From positions 1 to 42,353 of the forward strand of contig JAEYYW010000092.1 in the NCBI GenBank assembly GCA_023428265.1: a DNA stretch of 42,353 bases, read 5' to 3'. The stretch comes from Bacillota bacterium (GTDB lineage Bacteria; Bacillota; Clostridia; Christensenellales; UMGS416). The position numbers and the translations under genes are program-made. Each line of letters starts with the position of its first letter. Within the stretch, counting starts at the first letter, position 1. Shown in pieces: positions 15,849-22,117 of the stretch. The notes beneath the pieces were generated by a model that was given only the letters and a program-made list of their open reading frames with translations, did no database searches and was not told the DNA's origin.

Positions 15849-16781
15849 TCACATCACAAAAGTGTTGCGCACGCGCAAGCTGTGCCGCAGATAGCCCCGC
15901 AACGCAAAAAAGCGGGTGCCCTGCATCACAAGGCCTACTGCAAGACTCACCACGCTCTCCAGCGAAACACTGTTTTGCGTGAGCACATTGCTGATAAAGC
16001 CGGAAGAGAGCATCGCAAGCATTGATGCGCCATAATACAGCAGCATGTTTCTGGGGAAGGTTTTTTTGCGCCTGAAGAAGCAATAAAGCGCCCACGCGGC
16101 AAGCAGCGATGAGGCGGCGGTGACCAGCAAGTCCATCACCGAGATGAACTGCCCGTTGGCGCCGGAAACCGGCTCGCTCGGCCCGATGGCAAGGCCGATC
16201 AGGTTGACCACCACTGTGAAGATCATATAGGCGCATAACATGCCAAGCCAACCGCCCAAGCCACTGAGCCCATTCCGCTGCTCCTGGGCATCGGCAAGAC
16301 GCTGCTCATGGTAGCCGGAGGATTCGGAAATGAACTGCCTGACGTTGGCGTTGACGGCGTCGCCCCGCCCGGACGCGGAAACGCGCTCACAGAGACACGC
16401 CGCCAGCTTTCGAAGAACCTCGATGTCCTCATCCCAGGGGCGTTTGCCCAGCGTGTGGACCACCGTTTTCCCATCGGCTGTCAGGATGGACAGGCCAATC
16501 TCCACCCGCGTCATCGAAATCTCCCGGATGCCGTCTATGCCGACGACCGCCAAAGGCGAATCCAGGAACCAGATAGTGTCACGGGTAACATAAACACCCC
16601 GGCAATAATTCACAATGGCCAGCAGCGCCACGAGCAGCCCCGGCGCGCCATTGAGCAGCGCGGTGACAGGATCAATGCCGGGCACAACAAAGAAAACCGC
16701 CAACGGAGCAAGCAGCCCCGCGGCAAAAACCAGAAGATAAAGAAATTTCACCAGTTTGCGTTTGTATCGGAATGTAAGCAC
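15849..16781 (-). CDS. Membrane protein with C-terminal DUF2569-like domain
   Basis: A 310-residue protein starting at GTG 16781 with GAGAGGA five bases upstream. Residues 13-60 hold two membrane helices, then a soluble beta-rich segment (VYVTRDTIWFLDSPLAVVGID, ISMTRVEIGLSILTADGKTV) resembling a bacterial PH-like domain. The C-terminal half begins with LGGWLGMLCAYMI and has four helices, ending in YLRHSLRVRNTFV. The LGGWL start and the (S)xRVxNTFV end are the DUF2569 pattern. The fusion looks like a sensor or regulatory membrane protein, but no function is established. A promoter lies about 160 bp upstream. Confidence 0.65.
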   Translation of the reverse strand: MLTFRYKRKLVKFLYLLVFAAGLLAPLAVFFVVPGIDPVTALLNGAPGLLVALLAIVNYCRGVYVTRDTIWFLDSPLAVVGIDGIREISMTRVEIGLSILTADGKTVVHTLGKRPWDEDIEVLRKLAACLCERVSASGRGDAVNANVRQFISESSGYHEQRLADAQEQRNGLSGLGGWLGMLCAYMIFTVVVNLIGLAIGPSEPVSGANGQFISVMDLLVTAASSLLAAWALYCFFRRKKTFPRNMLLYYGASMLAMLSSGFISNVLTQNSVSLESVVSLAVGLVMQGTRFFALRGYLRHSLRVRNTFVM

Positions 16782-16941
16782 GAATCCTCTCCCCCAACCC
16801 CTTCCGGGGCCCTTCCACCGGCCAATCAGCCGTTGGGCATCAGATGGCAGTCATCACCATATTGTGTCCACAATGACAGGACGAAACACGGCCGGACAAA
16901 CAGCCTGGCAAAGCCTCCGCCAGGGAACCGGCCACCACTTT

Positions 16942-16970
16942 ATCATAACAAATGGGAAAGCCGCAGTAAA
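16942..16970 (-). promoter_or_regulatory. Promoter of the DUF2569-like gene
   Basis: On the minus strand TTTACT (16970-16965), 17 bases, TATGAT (16947-16942). It predicts a 5' leader of roughly 150 nt before GTG 16781. I see no known riboswitch in that leader. Confidence 0.5.
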
Positions 16971-16981
16971 CAGCCAGCTTG

Positions 16982-17926
16982 TTATCCGGCCGCGCCCGCA
17001 GCAGACCGTGCGGATGCGTTTCTGGCAGCGCCGACCAAGGCAGCCGACGCCGCGCCGGAGGCGATTATGACCAGGATGTCAAACGGCGCCAGCGCAATGC
17101 CCGGCAAGCCCCGATACAAGAACCCCTGCCCGAAGCGGTAGAGATCCCCGAGCATCTGGTACTCCCCCACATACATCACGGCGCACACCGCCACCGAAAG
17201 CAATGCCGGCAGCAGGACAGGCAATAACCCCTTGCGGCCAAGCAGCAGGCTGCCCAGCCAGATGCCGGCGGCAGCGCCCAGCACCACAAAAAACAGGCCT
17301 GTGAGCCACCCGGAGATAGCGGGCTGCACAGGGGCGGGCAGACGGAAAAAGCCGGTGAGGTTTGCAAACACACACAGCCCCACAAAGAGCGCAGCCGCTG
17401 CGGTCTGCATCGCAAGCGCCGGTTTCCTGACCGCTTGCCCGGAAAACAGCCTGCCATAACCATAAACCACATTCACAACCAGAGCCACCATCACAAAGGA
17501 AACAAGGAAGTAGTGGATTTTATAGGTGTCGTCATAAACGCCCTGGAACGACATCACAGCCCGTGGTGTATACACGCAGGACATCAGCTGCACCGTCACT
17601 GCCTTCTGGATCAGCGGGCTGTTGATCACAATGCCTTCCATATACAGCTCAACTCCCACGAACAACCCCAAAGCCAGCACGGTTGCAGCAAGGGCTGACC
17701 ATTGTTTCAAGCGCATGAGCAGCGGATAAAGCGCCGCTGTGATGAGGATTGACAGGCTGATGGCGGTGTAGGGAATCACATAGCGGGCATACTCCTCCGG
17801 GGCGATGCTTCCGTTACGCCAGTAGAGCAAGACGATCTTCAAGCCCATCATCAGGGGGTAAGCAGACAGGGCGAGCAGAATCCCGAGGGTCAGCAGATAG
17901 TACCGAAGGGGTTGCTTGGCTTTCAT
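16982..17926 (-). CDS. Multi-pass membrane protein of unknown function
   Basis: A 314-residue integral membrane protein with about nine hydrophobic segments, starting YYLLTLGILLALSAYPLMMGL and ending FDILVIIASGAASAALVGA. A conserved-looking loop sits near residues 118-145 (LMSCVYTPRAVMSF, DDTYKIHYFL). The family is not recognised. ATG 17926 is chosen because AAAGGAGG precedes it. It follows an extended -10 promoter whose start overlaps a perfect palindrome, so it may be under its own repressor. The adjacent membrane protein gene downstream has its own promoter. Confidence 0.6.
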   Translation of the reverse strand: MKAKQPLRYYLLTLGILLALSAYPLMMGLKIVLLYWRNGSIAPEEYARYVIPYTAISLSILITAALYPLLMRLKQWSALAATVLALGLFVGVELYMEGIVINSPLIQKAVTVQLMSCVYTPRAVMSFQGVYDDTYKIHYFLVSFVMVALVVNVVYGYGRLFSGQAVRKPALAMQTAAAALFVGLCVFANLTGFFRLPAPVQPAISGWLTGLFFVVLGAAAGIWLGSLLLGRKGLLPVLLPALLSVAVCAVMYVGEYQMLGDLYRFGQGFLYRGLPGIALAPFDILVIIASGAASAALVGAARNASARSAAGAAG

Positions 17927-17959
17927 GGCTGCCTCCTTTGCGCCGGCTTCCGCCAGCAC

Positions 17960-17977
17960 AGACTATTATTATAGTCT
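17960..17977 (-). promoter_or_regulatory. Palindromic operator candidate at the transcription start
   Basis: AGACTAT, four bases, ATAGTCT: a perfect 7-bp inverted repeat. On the minus strand an extended -10 element (TGC TATAAT, 17992-17984) lies just upstream, placing the predicted +1 at about 17977, the edge of the palindrome. A repressor bound here would block transcription of the downstream membrane protein gene. The regulator is unknown. Confidence 0.5.
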
Positions 17978-18068
17978 AGCCGGATTATAGCACCGGCTCT
18001 CCCTGGCAGGCAACCCCCAAAATTGAGCCGCGAACCCGGCGCCAGCCAGATTGCCTATGAGGCATGTC

Positions 18069-18097
18069 TTGTGGAAACTATCGCCGCAAATTATACT
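18069..18097 (+). promoter_or_regulatory. Promoter of the cupin gene
   Basis: TTGTGG (18069-18074), a 17-base spacer and TATACT (18092-18097), about 50 bp before the cupin start. Confidence 0.6.
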
Positions 18098-18148
18098 TAT
18101 GGATGCAAGCAGACCTTTACAACAATGTGTATCAACGGAGGGACCATG

Positions 18149-18409
18149 ATGAATATTTCAGTGCGAAAACCCACCGAAGCGGAGAAGGCCGCCATGCTCC
18201 AGTGGCCCACCTGGGGCTGCGGCGTCTCCGAATTTGACTGGCATTATGACAGCGAAGAGCATTGCCTGATCCTGGAGGGCGAAGTCACCGTGGAGCACCA
18301 GGACGGCAGCACAAGCTTCGGGCCGGGCGACTATGTCGTGTTTCCCAAGGGGATGGATTGCGTCTGGAAGGTCACCAAACCGGTGCGCAAGCATTACGAC
18401 TTCCGCTGA
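18149..18409 (+). CDS. Small cupin-domain protein
   Basis: An 86-residue single cupin resembling the cupin_3/EutQ-like group. Motif 1 region: HYDSEEHCLILEGEVTV; motif 2 region: FGPGDYVVFPKGMDCVWKV. The metal-binding set is reduced, with one clear His and the two Glu residues in the first motif. Tandem ATG codons at 18146 and 18149 follow GGAGGG (18137-18142); the second gives the better spacing of six bases. It is monocistronic, and the substrate is unknown. Confidence 0.75.
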   Translation: MNISVRKPTEAEKAAMLQWPTWGCGVSEFDWHYDSEEHCLILEGEVTVEHQDGSTSFGPGDYVVFPKGMDCVWKVTKPVRKHYDFR

Positions 18410-18693
18410 GAGAAGCTTTCCGCGGAATCCATCGCTATAATGGCACCCAGGCAGCCCGCAGGAAAATGCCGGGTGTTACGCTCATGCAACTTCTGATTGG
18501 CCAAACTGCATAATAGGCCGCCGCACTCTCATATGCTAATTGTTGGAGTCGATTTCTGTCGGAACATGGCATCAAAGCAGAAGCCGCCCAATCAGGGCCT
18601 GATGTTTGCGGGTATTGTTGCAGCGATGGCAGGATTTTCCAGATGAATGAAGTGTATGTCGGCGGGAATTTCCAATCTTCTGTAAAAAACCTA
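18410..18693. other. Intergenic stretch without recognised gene
   Basis: About 280 bp between the cupin stop and the next promoter. I see no frame with a ribosome site and a recognisable product, no terminator with a clear T run and no known RNA. It could hold remnants of a degraded gene, but nothing specific can be supported. Confidence 0.4.
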
Positions 18694-18721
18694 TTGCAAA
18701 AATTTGATTCTCATGTATAAT
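18694..18721 (+). promoter_or_regulatory. Promoter of the structured leader and zinc-ribbon gene
   Basis: TTGCAA (18694-18699), a 16-base spacer and a consensus TATAAT (18716-18721). Predicted transcription starts near 18728, giving a leader of about 290 nt before the zinc-ribbon ATG. Confidence 0.65.
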
Positions 18722-18731
18722 GGTACTCGTT

Positions 18732-18939
18732 GAATCTGTCCTTCATGTGTGCCCGGTGCAAACCAGGTATGCGTCGCGGAGCGGAGAGGCGCTGGATGGC
18801 TGCAGACCCCAGAACCAATTCGTGGCCGCCCGACCAGGAACCATGATCCCTCGCGCTTATCTCCTGCGGCCGAACCGCGTGGCAGAAAACCAAGGATTGT
18901 GCCCTGATCACTAGGGCCGGGAAAGACCCGGACAAATTC
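18732..18939 (+). ncRNA. Structured RNA / long 5' leader, candidate regulatory RNA
   Basis: The region from just after the promoter to 19016 is non-coding and rich in complementary segments. GAATCTGTCC (18732-18741) can pair with GGACAAATTC (18930-18939) with a single mismatch, closing a 208-nt domain. Inside or overlapping are CTGG/CCAG (18792/18809), GCGG/CCGC, GCCCT/AGGGC (18901/18913), CCGGG/CCCGG (18917/18927) and ATTCC/GGAAT (18936/18948). A GCTCC/GGAGC hairpin with an AACG loop (18974-18987) precedes the A-rich ribosome site. T-box, glycine, cobalamin and SRP signatures are absent. The length recalls the raiA-motif RNA of Firmicutes, but I cannot verify that. It may be a cis-regulator or an independent RNA. 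Confidence 0.5.
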
Positions 18940-19016
18940 CAGTCGGCGGAATAGGGCTTCAGGTTTGGCCAAAGCTCCAACGGGAGCAAAAAAAATAAAG
19001 CGAGGGAAATGTCAAC

Positions 19017-19307
19017 ATGTACCAGGACGAAACTTTGAAGTGCAGGGAATGCGGTGAGGATTTCGTGTTCACAGCCCGTGAGCAGGAGTTCTATGCCGAG
19101 AAGGGTTTCACCAACAAGCCCGTCCGCTGCAAGGCTTGCCGTAATGCCCGCAAGGGTCAGGGCGGCGGCATGGGTGGCGACAGGCGCCCGCCGCGCGAGA
19201 TGTATGACGCCATTTGTGCGGAATGCGGCGCACCCACCAAGGTGCCCTTCATGCCCAAGAATGACAGGCCCATCTACTGCAGCGAGTGCTTCAAGAGGAC
19301 CAGGTAA
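19017..19307 (+). CDS. Zinc-ribbon protein with paired CxxC motifs
   Basis: A 96-residue protein with two zinc-binding units. The N-terminal one has CRECGEDF (residues 9-16) and CKACRNARKGQ. The C-terminal one is of the CxxC-x17-CxxC type, with YDAICAECGAPT and a later YCSECFKR. The linker is Gly- and Arg-rich (GGGMGGDRRPPRE), suggesting nucleic-acid binding. It is common in Firmicutes, but its role is unknown. ATG 19017 follows a GAGGG at ten bases. The gene has a very long structured leader and a strong terminator, so expression is probably regulated and high. Confidence 0.85.
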   Translation: MYQDETLKCRECGEDFVFTAREQEFYAEKGFTNKPVRCKACRNARKGQGGGMGGDRRPPREMYDAICAECGAPTKVPFMPKNDRPIYCSECFKRTR

Positions 19308-19330
19308 TCAACAACCGATTGTGACACCAA

Positions 19331-19356
19331 AAGCCGCCCTGCCGGGCGGCTTTTTT
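19331..19356 (+). terminator. Rho-independent terminator of the zinc-ribbon gene
   Basis: A perfect 9-bp stem, AAGCCGCCC and GGGCGGCTT, with a TGCC loop, leads straight into a run of six T (19351-19356), 23 bp after the stop codon. Confidence 0.92.
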
Positions 19357-19386
19357 GTTACCCATCTTCTGCCGGTGCGGCAGAGT

Positions 19387-19764
19387 TTATGCGTTGATCC
19401 TGCGCTGGAAGGAAACAAAGCGCGTGCCCTGGAAGGTCAACTTGCCTTCATCGCCCTCCACCAACAAGCCGGCCTGCTCGCCCTCCAGCTGAAACTCCAG
19501 CCTGTCGCCGCTTTCCACCTCAAAGGTCGCGAAATAATGGGTCCAATGGGATGTGTCGTTCATGCCGCCGCCGGTTTCGGTGCGCTTGGCCACCACGCGG
19601 CAGTCCACAGCCAGGATCGGGGCATTGTTGTTTTGCACGCTGCGCTTAACCATGCGGATGATCGCCGCGAGAATGACGCCCAAAACCAACAGGAAAATGA
19701 CGATGATAAATATCGGACCGATCACAGACATTACATCAAAGCCAAACCCAAATGGCAAACCCAT
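19387..19764 (-). CDS. DUF2500 family membrane-anchored protein
   Basis: A 125-residue protein with one N-terminal membrane helix (about residues 13-38, IGPIFIIVIFLLVLGVILAAI) and a soluble domain with the DUF2500 pattern: VDCRVVAKRTE, then YFATFEVESGDRLEF, then LVEGDEGKLTFQGTRF. It probably faces the outside or the membrane surface; the function is unknown. GGGAGG precedes ATG 19764. It is convergent with the zinc-ribbon gene. Confidence 0.85.
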   Translation of the reverse strand: MGLPFGFGFDVMSVIGPIFIIVIFLLVLGVILAAIIRMVKRSVQNNNAPILAVDCRVVAKRTETGGGMNDTSHWTHYFATFEVESGDRLEFQLEGEQAGLLVEGDEGKLTFQGTRFVSFQRRINA

Positions 19765-19884
19765 AATTTATCCCTCCCGGTTGTATGTCTCTGGCATTAT
19801 ATAAGACAGAAGAACTCCGTGCAACAGGCAACGGCTCAAAGATACAACACCCACGCCGATATGACGGTGCGGCGGCATCGAGGA

Positions 19885-20652
19885 TCACTCGCCGATCGGA
19901 GTTCCCTGTGCGTCAGCCATCTTTGCCGCCTCCTGACCCAGATGGGTGCCTGGCCCCAACGCCGCGGCGCGGAGAAACAGCTCACCTGCCTTACCCGCCT
20001 GATTCAGCCGCTCCTGTACCCTTGCCAGATCATACAGGCTGTTGAGGCCGCCAAAACCCCGCTCCCGCAATGCCAGCGCGGCGCGCAGCCGCTCCTCAGC
20101 CTGCCGCAGCTCTCCGCGCTCCAGATGGAGCAGGCCCATCACATGGAGCTGGTGGGGGCCGGAAGGCCCAGCATAAGAGGGGTTCGCAGCCATCACCTGC
20201 TGGATCAGCGCCCAGGCCATCTCCGGCTTGCCCTCTCGAAGGTAAAGCCTTGCCGCATCCCACCTGGTGCCGTCGCGGATGCCGGCCTTTCCATGGTCGA
20301 TCTGCATGATCTCATCGACGGCCTGCGGGTATTGGCCCCGGAGCTCATACAGCAGCGCCATGAGCCGGTGAATCAGGTTGCGGTTTCCGCGGGCCGGCGG
20401 CCATTTGAGCACGCGGGCCAGCTCGTGAAGCTCCGCCGCAAGCCGCTCCGGATCCAGTTTGTCATAACCAAGGTTTTTTACGAGCCTCATCATCCGGGCC
20501 AGCAGCACCCGCATCCACACGAGCAGCAGCAGGATGCAGCCCAGCAGCGGCAGCCATTGGGGGCTGCGCATCATCAGCACAGCGGCTATGGCGGCCACGC
20601 AGAGCAGGCCCAGCGAGATCATGCGCAGCGTGTTGAGGTGCTTGACGGTCAT
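19885..20652 (-). CDS. Membrane-anchored TPR-like protein
   Basis: A 255-residue protein. The N-terminus has two membrane helices (about residues 9-27 and 31-49; LGLLCVAAIAAVLMM and LLGCILLLLVWMRVLL). The rest is helical with TPR-like repeats: LMALLYELRGQYPQAVDEI, MGLLHLERGELRQAEERL and LYDLARVQERLNQAGKAGELF, spaced about 35-70 residues. Such domains mediate protein contacts; no enzymatic motif is seen. ATG 20652 with GGAGG is chosen; a longer open frame upstream comes from the adjacent REP array and is not coding. Confidence 0.6.
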   Translation of the reverse strand: MTVKHLNTLRMISLGLLCVAAIAAVLMMRSPQWLPLLGCILLLLVWMRVLLARMMRLVKNLGYDKLDPERLAAELHELARVLKWPPARGNRNLIHRLMALLYELRGQYPQAVDEIMQIDHGKAGIRDGTRWDAARLYLREGKPEMAWALIQQVMAANPSYAGPSGPHQLHVMGLLHLERGELRQAEERLRAALALRERGFGGLNSLYDLARVQERLNQAGKAGELFLRAAALGPGTHLGQEAAKMADAQGTPIGE

Positions 20653-20683
20653 GGAGCGGCCTCCGGCTATTCCTGTATACCTT

Positions 20684-20930
20684 GTAGGGGTCGGGCTCTG
20701 CTCGACCCTCTCCCCCAAACCCGATAAAGACCCTTACCACAAAATCATTTTCTTCGTAGGGGTCGGGCTCTGCTCGACCCTCTCCCCCAAGCCCTGATAA
20801 AGACCCTTACCACAAAATCATCCGCTTCGTAGGGGTCGGGCTCTGCTCGACCCTCTCCACCAAACCCTGATAAAGACCGTAACCATAAAATCATTTTCTT
20901 CGCAGGTGTCGGGTTCTGCTCGACCCTTCC
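20684..20930. repeat. REP array 1 (three full units of 72-73 bp plus a partial one)
   Basis: Units start at 20684, 20756, 20829 and 20902. Each begins GTAGGGGTCGGGCTC, contains an inverted repeat (GGGTCGGGC and GCTCGACCC around a TCT loop, one G-T pair), then a conserved linker with GATAAAGACCCTTACCA and AAAATCAT. The last unit keeps only the hairpin, with changes. Because the linkers are as conserved as the hairpins, this is a tandem REP array rather than a CRISPR. Confidence 0.9.
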
Positions 20931-21017
20931 ACACCGGCTTGTTAACAAACCGTTCTCTAGGGCATAATTAGGGTTGCACCCGACAGAACGTGGCAGGTCA
21001 GAAAATCTCGTGGGGGG

Positions 21018-21120
21018 AGCAAGAGCGTTTCCGGGCGGGGCAGAGAACGTTTCCGGGCGGAGCAGAGAACGTTTCCAGGCGGAGCAGAGAACGTTTCCGG
21101 GCGGAGCAGAGCCCCGCCCC
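21018..21120. repeat. 22-bp tandem repeat ending in a REP-like hairpin
   Basis: Four near-identical copies of a unit with core AACGTTTCCGGGCGG: a 21-bp copy at 21018-21038, then 22-bp copies at 21039-21060, 21061-21082 and 21083-21104. The run ends (21105-21120) in AGCAGAGCCCCGCCCC, so that the last GGGCGGAGC pairs with GCCCCGCCC around AGA. That is the reverse-oriented REP stem. The array sits at the 3' side of the transposase gene. Confidence 0.85.
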
Positions 21121-21129
21121 CTACTACGC

Positions 21130-21660
21130 CTATACCATTTCATTGCTGAACAAGTAATGCTCATTTTCTTTCCATCTATGAGGGTTTTCCACAATATATC
21201 TTCTAATTGCATTAAGTTCGAGATCATCACGGATGATTCGATCATAATAGCTCCGCTGCCAAATCTTCCGTCCAGGTTTGCCGTCCATTTTATTACATAG
21301 CTTCGTTGTAGTTGATTTGAAAGCGCAAATTATGTCACTGAGAGTAATATTGTTGGTTGCTGGAGGAGTAGAACTTATTCGTATTATCCCATGGAAATGA
21401 TCCGGCATCAAGGAATATGCATCCAGGTGGATACCCGGAAACCTATGCATTAAGTCAAGCCATTGCTCCACAACCAGAATACTTCTCTCGTTATATGTGT
21501 AGATGATGGCTTCAGAATCAAACAAAGCCTCTTGCATGACTGAACCAAAAAGCAATTGATTTGACTCCGAGCGAATTGTAATAAAATACACACCATTCCC
21601 AGAGTAATCGAAACCACTCCTACGCAGTGACTTTCTTTGATAAACTACGCCATGCGTCAT
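21130..21660 (-). CDS. REP-associated tyrosine transposase (RAYT, Y1/HUH family)
   Basis: A 176-residue single-strand DNA transposase of the TnpA_REP type. The HUH motif is in SLMPDHFHGII (His88, His90) and the catalytic tyrosine in SYYDRIIRDD (Tyr138 or Tyr139). The family-typical tail is YIVENPHRW, with Pro160 and Trp163. The N-terminus YFITIR also fits. The gene is complete with GGAG before ATG 21660 and is AT-richer than its neighbours, suggesting horizontal entry. RAYTs cut and join REP hairpins, and this one is bracketed by REP arrays on both sides, so it is the likely cause of the local repeats. Confidence 0.93.
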   Translation of the reverse strand: MTHGVVYQRKSLRRSGFDYSGNGVYFITIRSESNQLLFGSVMQEALFDSEAIIYTYNERSILVVEQWLDLMHRFPGIHLDAYSLMPDHFHGIIRISSTPPATNNITLSDIICAFKSTTTKLCNKMDGKPGRKIWQRSYYDRIIRDDLELNAIRRYIVENPHRWKENEHYLFSNEMV

Positions 21661-21681
21661 GCTTACTCCTGGTCAGCTGAT

Positions 21682-22083
21682 GTAGGGGTCGGGCTCTGCT
21701 CGACCCTCTCCCCCAAACCAGATAAAGACCCTTACCACAAAATCAACTGCTTCGTAGGAGTCGGGCTCTGCTCGACCCTCTCCACCGACCTCGATAAAGA
21801 CCCTTACCATAAAATCATCTGCTTCGTAGGGGTCGGGCTCTGCTCGACCCTCTCCCTCAAACCCTGATAAAGACCCTTACTTCAAAATCATCTGCTGGGG
21901 CGGGCACTGCTCGGCCCTCTCCACCAAGCCCTGATAAAGACCCTTACCACAAAATCATCTGCTGGGGCGGGCACTGCTCGGCCCTCTCCACCGACCTCGA
22001 TAAAGACCCTTACCATAAAACCATCTGCTTCGTAGGGGTCGGGCTCAGCTCGACCCTCTCCTCCAAGCCCTGATAAAGACTTC
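21682..22083. repeat. REP array 2 (six units of 52-72 bp)
   Basis: Units start at 21682, 21754, 21826, 21897, 21964 and 22032. They have the same design as array 1: hairpin, CTCTCC spacer, then GATAAAGACCCTTACCA and AAAATCATCTGCT. Units four and five carry a variant stem (GGGGCGGGC, GCTCGGCCC) with a G-G mismatch, and the last is truncated after GATAAAGAC. All units point the same way as array 1. Confidence 0.9.
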
Positions 22084-22110
22084 GCAGGCGGAGCAGAGCC
22101 CCGCCCCTGC
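22084..22110. repeat. Inverted-orientation REP hairpin next to uvrC
   Basis: A compact palindrome beginning GCAGGCGGAGC and ending GCCCCGCCCCTGC around an AGA loop. It is opposite in orientation to the array units and lies seven bases beyond the uvrC stop codon, where it may protect the 3' end of the uvrC mRNA. It shows no T run typical of a terminator. Confidence 0.75.
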
Positions 22111-22117
22111 AAAAGGA

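Larger units (their letters stand above)
20684..22110. mobile_element. RAYT/REP island
   Basis: A block containing a REP-associated tyrosine transposase gene between two arrays of related palindromic repeats, a 22-bp tandem repeat and isolated hairpins in the opposite orientation. It fills the space between the TPR-like gene and uvrC without disrupting either. The combination of a Y1 (HUH) transposase and REP hairpins is the known REPtron/BIMEtron arrangement. No target-site duplication could be identified. Confidence 0.8.

Noticed and set aside
18722..19016. T-box, cobalamin, glycine riboswitch, SRP RNA, RNase P or tmRNA in the zinc-ribbon leader
   Set aside because: The diagnostic conserved blocks of each family are missing.
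20745..21245. A 166-codon minus-strand frame across the REP array
   Set aside because: Its sequence is a translation of the tandem repeats, with no start signal and no homology-like pattern.
20684..22083. CRISPR array
   Set aside because: The sequences between the hairpins are as conserved as the hairpins themselves, so there are no variable spacers, and no cas genes are present.
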